This document shows positions 36,611 through 46,617 of a DNA stretch of 64,000 nt, piece after piece. The stretch comes from Solirubrobacteraceae bacterium. GTDB lineage: Bacteria; Actinomycetota; Thermoleophilia; Solirubrobacterales; Solirubrobacteraceae. The translations under genes and the position numbers were made by a program. Under the pieces are notes generated by a model, which made no database searches, was not told the DNA's origin, and worked only from the letters and a program-made list of their open reading frames with translations. The stretch is from assembly GCA_029263125.1 (NCBI GenBank), contig JAJCYD010000034.1, positions 50,469 to 114,468 on the forward strand, in the 5' to 3' direction. The first letter of the stretch is position 1. The number at the start of each line of letters is the position of its first letter.

Positions 36611-37531
36611 TCAGCGGTCGGAGCGCAGGTGCCCGCGCCACCACGCGACCGTGGCATCGAGCCCAGCTTGCAGGTCGATTGCCGGCACGAATCCCACGTC
36701 GTGGCGCAGTCGCGTGACGTCGGCGACGAGCTCGGCCGGATCGTCTGGCCGCGGCGCGAGCGCGCCGACGTCGAGCAGATCCCGACGCCCCGCCGCCGAC
36801 GCCAAGCGTTCGACGATCGAACGTACGGTCACCGGTTCACCCGAGGCGATGTTCACCGCGCCCCTGACCTCGCTGTCCAGCAGGGCGACAAAGGCGGCCC
36901 CCACGTCATCGACGTGCAGGAAGTCGCGCCGCTGCGCGCCCGTGCTCGTCGCCGCCCGCTCACCCACGACGAGGGCGTTAGCCACACCCGCCACGAGCCG
37001 CCGTGCATCCTCGTTCGGCCCGTACAGAAAGAAGATCCGCCCCCACGCGACCGACACGCCGGCGCGCGCGGCGAGTCCTTCCACGACCCGGCGCGTGGCG
37101 TCCTTGCAGACGCCGTAGAAGGTGGCGGGCGCGATCGGCGAGTCTTCACCCAGCACGCCGTCGGCGGTCCAGTCGTACTCCGCGCACGTCCCCGCGAGCA
37201 CCGCGCGCTCGCCGCCGGCAGTGGCGAACTCGTCGACGAGCCCGACTGTGGCGGCGACCCACGCGGCGTTCTCCCTCGCCGCCCAGAACGCTCCCGGCTC
37301 GGCGTACCAGGCGAGATGCAGCAGATGCGACGCCCCTACCGCGCTGACCAGCGTCGCGCGCTGCGAGGGGTCGAGCAGGTCGGCGGCATGCCATGTCACA
37401 CCGGCAGCCGCATCGGCCGGTAGCGCCCGCGCGACCGCATGAACCTCAAACCCGCGCGCCAGCAGTGGCTGCAGCGTCCACCGGCCGATGAACCCACCGG
37501 CCCCCGTCACGAGCACACGCCGCGAGCTCAC
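36611..37531 (-). CDS. NAD(P)-dependent sugar epimerase/reductase, extended SDR
   Basis: A 306-residue extended SDR: VTGAGGFIGRW at the cofactor site, GTCAEYDW as the Ser/Thr catalytic stretch, YGVCK with Tyr139 and Lys143, and RDFLHVDDVGAAF. In this setting it is the likely 4-ketoreductase that ends the CDP-sugar pathway. The GTG start at 37531 overlaps the TGA of the 3,5-epimerase (GTGA). Together with the next four genes it forms a compact, coupled pathway operon. Confidence 0.87.
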   Translation of the reverse strand: MSSRRVLVTGAGGFIGRWTLQPLLARGFEVHAVARALPADAAAGVTWHAADLLDPSQRATLVSAVGASHLLHLAWYAEPGAFWAARENAAWVAATVGLVDEFATAGGERAVLAGTCAEYDWTADGVLGEDSPIAPATFYGVCKDATRRVVEGLAARAGVSVAWGRIFFLYGPNEDARRLVAGVANALVVGERAATSTGAQRRDFLHVDDVGAAFVALLDSEVRGAVNIASGEPVTVRSIVERLASAAGRRDLLDVGALAPRPDDPAELVADVTRLRHDVGFVPAIDLQAGLDATVAWWRGHLRSDR

Positions 37532-38064
37532 GGCTCGAAGTCCGGATAGCCGCGGTCCTTGTCAGACAGCGTGCGCTCGCCATGCGGCTCGGGCCAGTCG
37601 ATCGCGAACGCCGGGTCATCCCAGCGCACGCCGCGTGCTGCCTCGGGCACGTAGACGTGGCTCATGAGGTACTGCACCTCGCAGTCGGCGGTCAACGTCT
37701 GAAAGCCATGCGCGAACCCGGCTGCCAGGTAGTAGCCGCGGCGGTTGTCTGCGGTCAGCTCGACGGCATGCCAGCGCAGGTAGCTCGCCGAGTCCGATCG
37801 CAGATCGACGCCGACGTCCCAGATCGCGCCGCGCACGCAGCGCACGAGCTTCGCCTCGCCGTGCGGGTCGGCCTGGAAGTGCAGGCCGCGCAGCGTGTCG
37901 CGGGCGGCGTTGAAGGAGCTGTTGGCCTGCACGCCGACGGGCTGTAGGCCGTGCCCGGCGAACAGCGCCTCGTCGTAGGTGCGAGCGAACCAGCCGCGCT
38001 CGTCGCCGAGCAGGTCGAGCTCGACGACGAAAGCGCCCGCCAGCGGCGTCGCGAGAAGCCTCAT
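37528..38064 (-). CDS. dTDP-4-dehydrorhamnose 3,5-epimerase family protein (acting on a CDP-sugar by context)
   Basis: A 178-residue RmlC-type cupin. NSSFNAARDTLRGLHFQ has the catalytic His62, and EVQYLMSHVYVPEAARGVRWDD holds Tyr132 and Tyr138 and the C-terminal Asp region. YLAAGFAHGFQTL is a family hallmark. It sits between a reductase and a C-methyltransferase in an operon that begins with glucose-1-phosphate cytidylyltransferase, so CDP-4-keto-6-deoxyglucose or its methylated form is the likely substrate and not the dTDP form. Start overlaps neighbours at both ends by four bases. Confidence 0.88.
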   Translation of the reverse strand: MRLLATPLAGAFVVELDLLGDERGWFARTYDEALFAGHGLQPVGVQANSSFNAARDTLRGLHFQADPHGEAKLVRCVRGAIWDVGVDLRSDSASYLRWHAVELTADNRRGYYLAAGFAHGFQTLTADCEVQYLMSHVYVPEAARGVRWDDPAFAIDWPEPHGERTLSDKDRGYPDFEP

Positions 38065-39286
38065 TCGAACAGCTCAAGCTCCGGCGAGCGCGCGGCGAAG
38101 CGCCCGCCCCACTCGCGGATATACGAGAGCTGGTCCATGACCTCGTCCTTGATGTTCCACGGCAGGATCAGCACGACGTCGGGACGGTGCTCGCCGATCG
38201 CGCCGGGGGCAAGGATCGGGATGTGCGTGCCGGGCAGCAGGTGACCCTGCTTGTGCGGGTTGGCGTCGCAGGTGAAGTCCAGGACGTCGCGGCCGATGCC
38301 GCAATAGTTGAGCAGCGTGTTGCCCTTCGCCGGCGCGCCATAGCCCGCGATCGTGTTGCCCGCGGCCTTCAGCTGAAACAGCAGCGAGACGACCTGGCGC
38401 TTGTCGGCGGCGACGCGCCGGCCGAAGTCCAGGTAGGTCTGCAGGTCCTCGAGGCCCGCGGCCTGCTCACGCGCGAGCATCTCGCGAACCGCATCGCTCT
38501 GGTCGCCCGGGTCGTCGTCGTGGCAGGCGAAGATCCGCAACGATCCGCCGTGCGTCGTGAGCTCCTGCACGTCGCACAGGCGCAGGCCATGGGCGGCAAA
38601 GACACGCCCCACCGCACCGAACGACAGGTAGGAGTAATGCTCGTGGTAGATCGTGTCCCACTGGTTGCGCTCGATCAGCTGCAGCAGGTGCGGGAACTCC
38701 ATCGTGATCGTCCCGCCGCGCTTCAGCGCGATCGCCATGCCGGCGACGAAGTCGTTGATGTCGGGAACGTGGGCCAGCACGTTGTTGCCGAGCAGCAGAT
38801 CGGCGGGCTTCTCCTGGGCAACCGACCGCGCCGTCTCAGCGCCCCAGAACTCGACCCGCGTCGCGATCCCCTTGTCGATCGCGACCTGCGCCGTGTTGGC
38901 CGTCGGCTCGATGCCCAGTACCGGCACGCCCGCCGCCTGGAAGTACTGCAGCAGGTAGCCGTCGTTTGAGGCCAGCTCGACGACCTGGCTGGACTCGTCG
39001 AGCCCGAGGCGCTCGATCATCTGCTCGGTGTAGCGGCGGCTGTGCTCAAGCCACGAGCTCGAGTACGACGAGAAGTACGCGTAGTCGTCGCGGAAGACCG
39101 GCCTCGGCGTCTCATACGGCGCGAGCTGCACGAGCAGGCACTGCTCGCAGACCAGCGCGCAGAGCGGAAAGAACGGCTCCATCGCGCTCGCACGCTCGGC
39201 GGGGACGTTGTCGTTGGCGACGGGCGACATCCCGAGGTCGGCGAAGACGTGGCGCAGCGGTGCACCGCAGAAGCGACAGGGCGCCG

Positions 39287-39296
<10 letters not shown>
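38061..39296 (-). CDS. NDP-sugar C-methyltransferase (three-domain, TylC3/NovU-like)
   Basis: A 411-residue protein with the three parts of sugar C-methyltransferases. An N-terminal zinc domain has CRFCGAPLRHVFADLG and VCEQCLLVQL, a central SAM fold has VVELASNDGYLLQYF and LLGNNVLAHVPD, and the C-terminal domain has GYGAPAKGNTLLNYCG and NPHKQGHLLPGTHIPI. The EFPHLLQLIERNQWDTIYHE stretch carries the His/Glu active-site residues of this family. These enzymes methylate a carbon beside a keto group, giving branched deoxy sugars. The GTG at 39296 overlaps the upstream stop; a GTG two codons earlier is possible. Confidence 0.9.
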
Positions 39297-41050
<1,754 letters not shown>

Positions 41051-41070
41051 GCGCCACTCAGGGCCCGAGC

Positions 41071-42165
41071 TCAGACGAGAGCGCCGGCGGCCTCGAAGGC
41101 CTGGATCTGCGCGAGCGTGACCGACCGCATGTCGTCGCCGTCGCGAAGCGCCGTGTACCACGAGACGATGGCGCTCATGGCGTCGTCGAGATCCCAGGTC
41201 GGCGCCCAGCCCAGGTGCTCGCGGGCCTTGGCGGAGTCCAGCGTGAGCATCTGTGCCTCGGGAGGGTGCGGGCCGGGATCGAAGTCCCAGCGCAGATCGC
41301 CGGCCCACAGCTCGGTCAGGCGATCGGCGATCCAGCGCACCGTCTGCGCGTCGTCTGCGGCAGGACCGAAGTTCCACCCGCCCTGGACCTCAGGCGCCGC
41401 GTGCAGCGCCTCGGCGAGGCGCAGGTAGCCCGACAGGGGGTTGAGGACGTGCTGCCATGGCCGCACGGCTTCGGGGTTGCGCACCGCGATCGGCGTGTTC
41501 GCGAGCGCGCCGCGGATGATGTCGGGGATCAGCCGGTCCTCGCCCCAGTCGCCGCCACCGATGACGTTGCCCGCGCGCGCCGAGGCGATCCGCGCCGTGG
41601 CGTGTCCGGCGACGCCCGGCGAGAAGAACGAGCTGCGGTAGGCGTCGACCACGAGCTCCGCGCAGCCCTTGGAGCTCGAGTACGGATCGTGGCCGCCCAT
41701 CGCATCGGTCTCGACGAACGGGCGCGGCGACCGCCGCGGGTCGTTGGCGTAGCACTTGTCGGAGGTGACGTTCACGACGACGCGCACAGATGGCGTCTGG
41801 CGCACGGCCTCAAGCACGTTCACGGTGCCCATGACGTTCGTCTCGTACGTGTTCCGCGGCTCGGTGAACGAGCGCCGGACGAGCGGCTGAGCGGCCATGT
41901 GGATGACGATCTCGGGTTCGATCTCGGCGACCGCGCGGTTGACCGCGTCGTGGTCGCGGATGTCGGCGCGGTACTCGCCGACGCGGTCGCCGGCGCGGGC
42001 CAGCTCATAGAGCGACGGAGCGGTCGGGATGCCGACCGACAGCCCGCTGACGCGGGCATCGAGCGCTTGCAGCCACAGGGTCATCCAAGCGCCCTTGAAG
42101 CCGGTGTGACCGGTCAGCAGAACGGTTCGATCCCGCCAGAAGTCAGGATCCACGAGTGGCCGCAT
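41071..42165 (-). CDS. rfbG: CDP-glucose 4,6-dehydratase
   Basis: A 364-residue extended SDR that turns CDP-glucose into CDP-4-keto-6-deoxyglucose. LLTGHTGFKGAWMTLWLQ is the RfbG-specific cofactor loop, VVNVTSDKCY is the Thr-Ser-Asp-Lys catalytic stretch, DPYSSSKGCAE gives the Tyr/Lys pair and ARAGNVIGGGDWGEDRLIPD is diagnostic. It is the step after RfbF but is separated from it by gmd on the other strand and has its own promoter (TAGCAT nine bases before ATG 42165). Confidence 0.95.
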   Translation of the reverse strand: MRPLVDPDFWRDRTVLLTGHTGFKGAWMTLWLQALDARVSGLSVGIPTAPSLYELARAGDRVGEYRADIRDHDAVNRAVAEIEPEIVIHMAAQPLVRRSFTEPRNTYETNVMGTVNVLEAVRQTPSVRVVVNVTSDKCYANDPRRSPRPFVETDAMGGHDPYSSSKGCAELVVDAYRSSFFSPGVAGHATARIASARAGNVIGGGDWGEDRLIPDIIRGALANTPIAVRNPEAVRPWQHVLNPLSGYLRLAEALHAAPEVQGGWNFGPAADDAQTVRWIADRLTELWAGDLRWDFDPGPHPPEAQMLTLDSAKAREHLGWAPTWDLDDAMSAIVSWYTALRDGDDMRSVTLAQIQAFEAAGALV

Positions 42166-42174
42166 GCCTCGCGG

Positions 42175-42180
42175 ATGCTA
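42175..42180 (-). promoter_or_regulatory. Candidate leaderless -10 element for rfbG
   Basis: Minus-strand TAGCAT ends nine bases before the ATG at 42165. Confidence 0.45.
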
Positions 42181-42222
42181 GTTGGAGCACGGCGGTGGAC
42201 GCGCGCCGACCCTGGGCGACCG

Positions 42223-42228
42223 TAGGCT
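42223..42228 (+). promoter_or_regulatory. Candidate leaderless -10 element for the aminotransferase gene
   Basis: TAGGCT ends seven bases before the ATG at 42236. Confidence 0.45.
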
Positions 42229-42235
42229 GGCGGGC

Positions 42236-43321
42236 ATGGCAGTCGCCCTCTTTGACACCGCTTCGCCGCTGCGCGCGCTGCGCCCGCAGATCGACGCGGC
42301 GATCGCGCGGGTCGTGGACTCGGGCCGCTTCATCCTCGGCCCCGAGGTCAGCGCCTTCGAGGACGAGCTCGCCGCCTATTGCAACACCCGTCATGCGATC
42401 GGCGTGGCCAACGGCACCGAGGCGCTGACGATCGCGCTGCGCTCGATGGGCGTCGGGCCAGGCGACGACGTCGTCGTGCCGTCGTTCACGTTCTATGCCA
42501 GCGCGGAGGCGATCCCACCGACGGGCGCGCGTCCGGTCTTCTGCGACATCGATGCCCAGACGGGCTGCGCGACCGCCGAGACCGTCAGAGCGGCGCTGAC
42601 GCCGAAGACGAAGGCCGTCATCGCCGTGCACCTGTTCGGCAACGTCGCGCCGGTGGCCGAGATCGCCGCGCTCGGCGTGCCCGTGCTGGAGGACGCCGCG
42701 CAGGCGATGGGATCGCGATGCGATGGGGGCCGGCCCGGTGCGCTGGGACAGGCCGCGACGTTCAGCTTCTTTCCGTCCAAGAACCTCGGATGCTTCGGCG
42801 ACGGCGGAGCGATCACGACCGACGACGACGAGATCGCCGAGCGGGCGCGGACGCTGCGCTTTCACGGCTGGGGCGACAGCGGCAGCTACGAGCACGTCGG
42901 CTACAACTCGCGCCTGGACGAGCTGCAGGCGGCGATCCTCCGGGTCCAGCTCCCGCACGTCGACACGTGGGCGCGAGGGCGTCGCGCCGCTGCTGGCCAC
43001 TACCTCCAGGCGGGTCTGGGCGAGCTCGTGACGCTGCCGGCTCCGACGGCGGGCTCACAGCCTGCCTGGCACCTGTACGTCGTGCGTCATGAGCGGGTCG
43101 ATGCGCTGGCCGAGGGGCTTGACCGTGCCGGAGTCCAGGCGCGCGGCTACTACCGGACACCCGTGCATCGCCAGCCGGCGATGGTGACGTTCGCACCAGC
43201 CGCGTCGCTCCGGGCGACCGATGACGTCGCGCGGACCCACCTCGCCCTCCCCATGAGCCCGGTGCTGGACGCCGAGCAGGCCGCGGAGGTCGTCGAGGCG
43301 GCCCGGGCAGCCCTGGGCTGA
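42236..43321 (+). CDS. DegT/DnrJ/EryC1 family sugar aminotransferase
   Basis: A 361-residue PLP enzyme of the sugar aminotransferase family. SGRFILGPEVSAFEDELA and VANGTEALTIALRSMGV lead to VVVPSFTFYASAEA, EDAAQAMGS (the Asp that binds the PLP ring) and FSFFPSKNLGCFGDGGA with the PLP lysine at position 182. VGYNSRLDELQAAILRVQL and HLYVVR are family features. The pattern is closer to 3-aminotransferases of the WlbE/EryC1/FdtB type than to perosamine synthase, but regiospecificity cannot be read from sequence alone. It is flanked by two Gmd-type genes, so a GDP-amino sugar is one option. Confidence 0.88.
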   Translation: MAVALFDTASPLRALRPQIDAAIARVVDSGRFILGPEVSAFEDELAAYCNTRHAIGVANGTEALTIALRSMGVGPGDDVVVPSFTFYASAEAIPPTGARPVFCDIDAQTGCATAETVRAALTPKTKAVIAVHLFGNVAPVAEIAALGVPVLEDAAQAMGSRCDGGRPGALGQAATFSFFPSKNLGCFGDGGAITTDDDEIAERARTLRFHGWGDSGSYEHVGYNSRLDELQAAILRVQLPHVDTWARGRRAAAGHYLQAGLGELVTLPAPTAGSQPAWHLYVVRHERVDALAEGLDRAGVQARGYYRTPVHRQPAMVTFAPAASLRATDDVARTHLALPMSPVLDAEQAAEVVEAARAALG

Positions 43322-43324
43322 CCG

Positions 43325-44266
43325 TCAGACCTGCGACGCCGACAGCTCGGCGAGATCGGCGCGCACCATCTCGGCGATCATGTCTTCGAAGGCGATCTCG
43401 GGCTCCCAGCCCAGCCGCGTGCGGGCGAGCGTCGTATCACCGATCGGTGGCGTGGGCTCCGGTGCGCGGACGAGGCCGGCATCCACGCGCAGATACTCGT
43501 CCGGATCAAGCCCGACGACGGCGAATGCGGCATCCACGAGATCGCGCACAGATCGCGCCACACCGCCGGCGAGGATGTAGTCGCCGGGATCGTCTTGTTG
43601 CAGCATGAGCCAGTAGCCGCGCACGACGTCGCGCGCGTCGCACCAGTCGCGTACGGCAGAGAGGTCACCGAGTGTCAGCTCCGATTGCAGTCCGAGCTTG
43701 ATCGCCGCGACGCCGCGCGCCACCTTGCGCGGCAGGAAACGCTCCGGGCGGCGTGGCGACTCGTGGTTGTAGGCGATCGCGCTGCTGGCGTGCAGCCCGT
43801 AGCGCTGACGCATCGCGTCCACCAGCCCGAACGCCGCGAGCTTCGCGACGCCGTAGGGCGACCGAGGTCGCATCGGCGTCTGCTCGGTCTGCGGCGAGTG
43901 CGCTGCGGTGCCGAAGATCTCGCAGGAGCTGGCGACCAGGACGCGCAGGCCTTCGACCTCCCTGGCGGCCTGCAGCAAGGTGGCGGTGCCGCCGGCGACG
44001 CGCGTGAGCGTGCCCGCCGGGTCCTCCCAGGACGCCGGCACGAATGTCGGCGCGGCGAGGTGATAGAGCTCGTCGGGCGACGTCGTCAGGACCGCTGCGC
44101 GAAGGGACTCGGGATCGCCCAGCTCGCCGTGTACCGTGCGCACTCCCGCGATCCGGTTGGCGTCGCGACGGACCATCCCGACGACCTCATAGCCACGCTG
44201 CAGCAGGAGCTCGGCGAGATAGGAGCCGTCCTGGCCGGTGATGCCGGTGACGAGCGCGCGGGGCAC
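43325..44266 (-). CDS. GDP-mannose 4,6-dehydratase-like SDR (divergent paralogue)
   Basis: A 313-residue Gmd-type [23 protein letters not shown] is almost the same as in the Gmd at 40085, and [18 protein letters not shown] (Tyr138, Lys142) and YNHESPRRPERFLPRKVARG keep the Gmd layout. The body is otherwise quite different: AAPTFVPASW replaces [10 protein letters not shown] and DLSAVRDWCDARDVV replaces the [10 protein letters not shown] segment. It may act on another GDP-sugar or as a reductase such as Rmd, whose relatives share the fold. GTG start at 44266 after TACGCT. Confidence 0.87.
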   Translation of the reverse strand: MPRALVTGITGQDGSYLAELLLQRGYEVVGMVRRDANRIAGVRTVHGELGDPESLRAAVLTTSPDELYHLAAPTFVPASWEDPAGTLTRVAGGTATLLQAAREVEGLRVLVASSCEIFGTAAHSPQTEQTPMRPRSPYGVAKLAAFGLVDAMRQRYGLHASSAIAYNHESPRRPERFLPRKVARGVAAIKLGLQSELTLGDLSAVRDWCDARDVVRGYWLMLQQDDPGDYILAGGVARSVRDLVDAAFAVVGLDPDEYLRVDAGLVRAPEPTPPIGDTTLARTRLGWEPEIAFEDMIAEMVRADLAELSASQV

Positions 44267-44274
44267 AGGCCCAG

Positions 44275-44280
44275 AGCGTA
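44275..44280 (-). promoter_or_regulatory. Candidate leaderless -10 element for the second Gmd-like gene
   Basis: Minus-strand TACGCT ends eight bases before the GTG at 44266. Confidence 0.45.
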
Positions 44281-44329
44281 TTCGTCGGCGCGACGGCGTT
44301 CGCGCAGCGTTGACGGCCGTTCAAGACTC

Positions 44330-44379
44330 CTACCGGTCGGGTAGCCAACCACGAGGGGCCCGGTTGCAAGTTCGCAACC
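44330..44379. promoter_or_regulatory. Two small inverted repeats upstream of the TagA operon (operator candidates)
   Basis: GGTTGCAAGTTCGCAACC (44362-44379) is a perfect 6-6-6 inverted repeat, and CTACC with GGTAG (44330-44334 and 44340-44344) form another. Both lie in the 176-base divergent region. A TACCTT at about 44408-44413 could be the -10 for the TagA gene, with a leader of about 30 bases, unlike the leaderless pattern nearby. Confidence 0.4.
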
Positions 44380-44442
44380 TTTGTCCCGTCCGCGCGTTCT
44401 GACCCATACCTTCAGCCCGAACGCAGTGCGTCGATTCTCAGG

Positions 44443-45333
44443 ATGACCCTCTCTCTCCCGCTCAACGGCGACCCTGTCGTCACCCCCGTGACCATTCCCA
44501 CCGCCCCCCTCCCCAGCCGACCCTCAGGGCCTCCGGCGAGCGAGGCAGGCGAGCCCGTTCCCGCCCTCGCCTCCGAGCAGGTGCTGGGCATCCCGCTCGC
44601 CCTGACGAGCTACGACGACGTCATGGACTGGATGGACGCGGTCGTGCGCACCGGCGAGCGCGTGTCGATCTCCGCGGCCGCGGTGCACCTCGTGATGGTC
44701 GCCCGGGAGGACCCCGAGACCCGCGAGGCGCTGCTGAACACCATCACCGTGCCCGACGGCCAGCCGCTGGTCTGGGCGCTGCGCGCGCTCGGGCATCCGC
44801 AGGCGTCGAGGATCTACGGCCCCGAGCTGATGGCGCGCTACTGCGAGCGGGCGGCAGCCAGCGGGCTGCGCATGTACCTCTACGGCGGGCGCAACCAGGG
44901 CGCGCTCGTGCAGCTCGTGCTGACGCTGCGCCAGCGCTACCCCGGCCTGACGATCGCCGGTGGCTACTCGCCGCCGTTTCGCCCGCAGACCGGCGAGGAG
45001 CGAGAGGCGATCACCGCCGAGATCAACGCGTCGCGCGCCGATGTCGTGTGGGTCGGCACCGGCCAGCCCAAGCAGGAGAAGTGGATGGCCGAGATGCGCG
45101 ACATGCTCGACTCGCCGATCCTCGCCGGCGTCGGCGCGGCCTTCGACTTCCATGCCGGGCTCGTGCCGCAGGCGCCCAACTGGATGCAGGCCAGCGGCTT
45201 GGAATGGACCTACCGCCTGGCCCACGAGCCACGCCGGCTGTGGAAGCGCTACGCCCGCTACAACCCGCTGTTCGTCGCGGGATTCGCGGGGCAGTACGCA
45301 CGCCGCACGCGGAACGCGCTGTCAGAACGGTAA
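44443..45333 (+). CDS. WecG/TagA/CpsF family glycosyltransferase (GT26)
   Basis: A 296-residue enzyme of the family that adds ManNAc (TagA) or ManNAcA (WecG) to a polyprenyl-linked GlcNAc. SISAAAVHLVMVARED, ITVPDGQPLVWALRALG (catalytic Asp region), YLYGGRNQGALVQLV, and VWVGTGQPKQEKWM with AGVGAAFDFHAGLVPQAP are the full set of GT26 motifs. A Pro/Thr-rich leader of about 45 residues precedes the domain and the basic C-terminus is the membrane-targeting tail. Next to a nucleotide-sugar dehydrogenase, a ManNAcA-type donor is possible. Confidence 0.93.
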   Translation: MTLSLPLNGDPVVTPVTIPTAPLPSRPSGPPASEAGEPVPALASEQVLGIPLALTSYDDVMDWMDAVVRTGERVSISAAAVHLVMVAREDPETREALLNTITVPDGQPLVWALRALGHPQASRIYGPELMARYCERAAASGLRMYLYGGRNQGALVQLVLTLRQRYPGLTIAGGYSPPFRPQTGEEREAITAEINASRADVVWVGTGQPKQEKWMAEMRDMLDSPILAGVGAAFDFHAGLVPQAPNWMQASGLEWTYRLAHEPRRLWKRYARYNPLFVAGFAGQYARRTRNALSER

Positions 45334-45336
45334 CTT
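45331..45336 (+). promoter_or_regulatory. Candidate leaderless -10 element overlapping the TagA stop codon
   Basis: TAACTT starts with the TAA stop of the TagA-like gene and ends nine bases before the ATG at 45346, so the dehydrogenase gene could have its own leaderless transcript. Confidence 0.4.
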
Positions 45337-45345
45337 TCACCCCGC

Positions 45346-46617
45346 ATGCGCCCCGAGGTAGCCGTCATCGGGTTGGGTCGGATCGGCCTCCCGCTGGCCG
45401 TCTCCTTCGCTGACCGCGGACTTCGCGTTCTCGGTATCGACAAGGATGCCGCGCGCCTTCAGGCCGTGCGCGACGCGCAGATGCCCTTCCAGGAGCCCGG
45501 CGCGCAGGATGCGCTGGATCGCGTCCACGCCGCCGGCACGCTCGCGGTGTCCGATCGCGTGGCCGACGCCGCCGCGGCCGATCACATCGTCATCACCCTC
45601 GGCACGCCGTCCTTCTCGCACGTCGAGATCGACATCTCCGACATCCGCTCGGCGCTGGACGACCTGCTCGGGCACCTGCGCCCCGGTCACACGATCGTGC
45701 TGCGCTCGACGATCGCCCCGGGAACGACGGACTTCGTCGCCGGCTACCTGGAGAAGCATCGCGGCTTTCACATCGGCGAGGACGTCTTCGTCGCCCATGC
45801 CCCCGAGCGCATCGCGGCCGGGCACTTCATGGAGGAGATCCGGACGCTGCCGTGCATCGTCGGCGGTGTCGGACCGGAGTCCGGCGAGCGTGTCGGCTCG
45901 CTGTTCGAGGTCTTCGGCGCGCCGATCGTGCAGACCACCGCCGTGCAGGCCGAGCTCGCGAAGATCTGGACGAACATTTTGCGCTACGCGAACTTCGCGC
46001 TGCCCAACCTGCTGATGATGGATTGCGAGCAGTACGGGGCCAACGTCTTCGACGTCATCGAGCTCATCAACCGCGACTATCCACGGGGCGGCATCGCAAG
46101 CCCGGGCCTCACGGCAGGCACATGCCTGCGCAAGGACTTCGCCTTCAGCGAGGAGCGCTCCAACGCCCCCGGCATGCTGCTGGCGGTGTCGCGCGTCAAC
46201 GAGTCGGTTCCGCTGTTTCTCGTCGAGGGGATGAAGCGTCGCCTCGGGTCGCTGAACGGTCGCAAGATCGCCGTCCTCGGCCTCGCATTCAAGGGCAACA
46301 CCGATGACGAGCGCGACTCGCTGGCCCACAAGCTCGTGCGCCTGCTGGAGCGCGAGCTCGCCGATGTGGCGGTGCACGATCCCCGCGTCGCGACGCCGAC
46401 GCCGCCGTTTGCCGAGACCGTCTCGGGCGCCGACGCGATCGTCGTCGCCGCCAACCACGACGAGTTCCTCGGCGGCGAGCCGCTGCACGAGATCGTTGCG
46501 CTGGCCGGCGGCGACGCGCTCGTCGTCGACCCCTGGAACTGCTTCGGCGCGGCACAGATCTTCGCCTACGTCGCCGAGCTCAGCGCCGTCACCAACGGGC
46601 GCGTCCCACTGCCTTGA
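45346..46617 (+). CDS. Nucleotide-sugar 6-dehydrogenase (UDP-glucose/UDP-ManNAc dehydrogenase family)
   Basis: A 423-residue three-domain NAD enzyme. VAVIGLGRIGLPLAVSFADR binds NAD, LRSTIAPGTTDF and AHAPERIAAGHFMEEI are family motifs, the central helix has ELAKIWTNILRYANFALPN, and the catalytic cysteine is in LTAGTCLRKDFAF. GLAFKGNTDDERDSLAHKLV starts the C-terminal domain. It oxidises the C6 hydroxyl to a uronic acid. The AGTCLRKD form fits the UDP-N-acetyl-mannosamine/galactosamine branch at least as well as UDP-glucose dehydrogenase. Coupled to the SDR downstream by a TTGA overlap. Confidence 0.9.
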   Translation: MRPEVAVIGLGRIGLPLAVSFADRGLRVLGIDKDAARLQAVRDAQMPFQEPGAQDALDRVHAAGTLAVSDRVADAAAADHIVITLGTPSFSHVEIDISDIRSALDDLLGHLRPGHTIVLRSTIAPGTTDFVAGYLEKHRGFHIGEDVFVAHAPERIAAGHFMEEIRTLPCIVGGVGPESGERVGSLFEVFGAPIVQTTAVQAELAKIWTNILRYANFALPNLLMMDCEQYGANVFDVIELINRDYPRGGIASPGLTAGTCLRKDFAFSEERSNAPGMLLAVSRVNESVPLFLVEGMKRRLGSLNGRKIAVLGLAFKGNTDDERDSLAHKLVRLLERELADVAVHDPRVATPTPPFAETVSGADAIVVAANHDEFLGGEPLHEIVALAGGDALVVDPWNCFGAAQIFAYVAELSAVTNGRVPLP

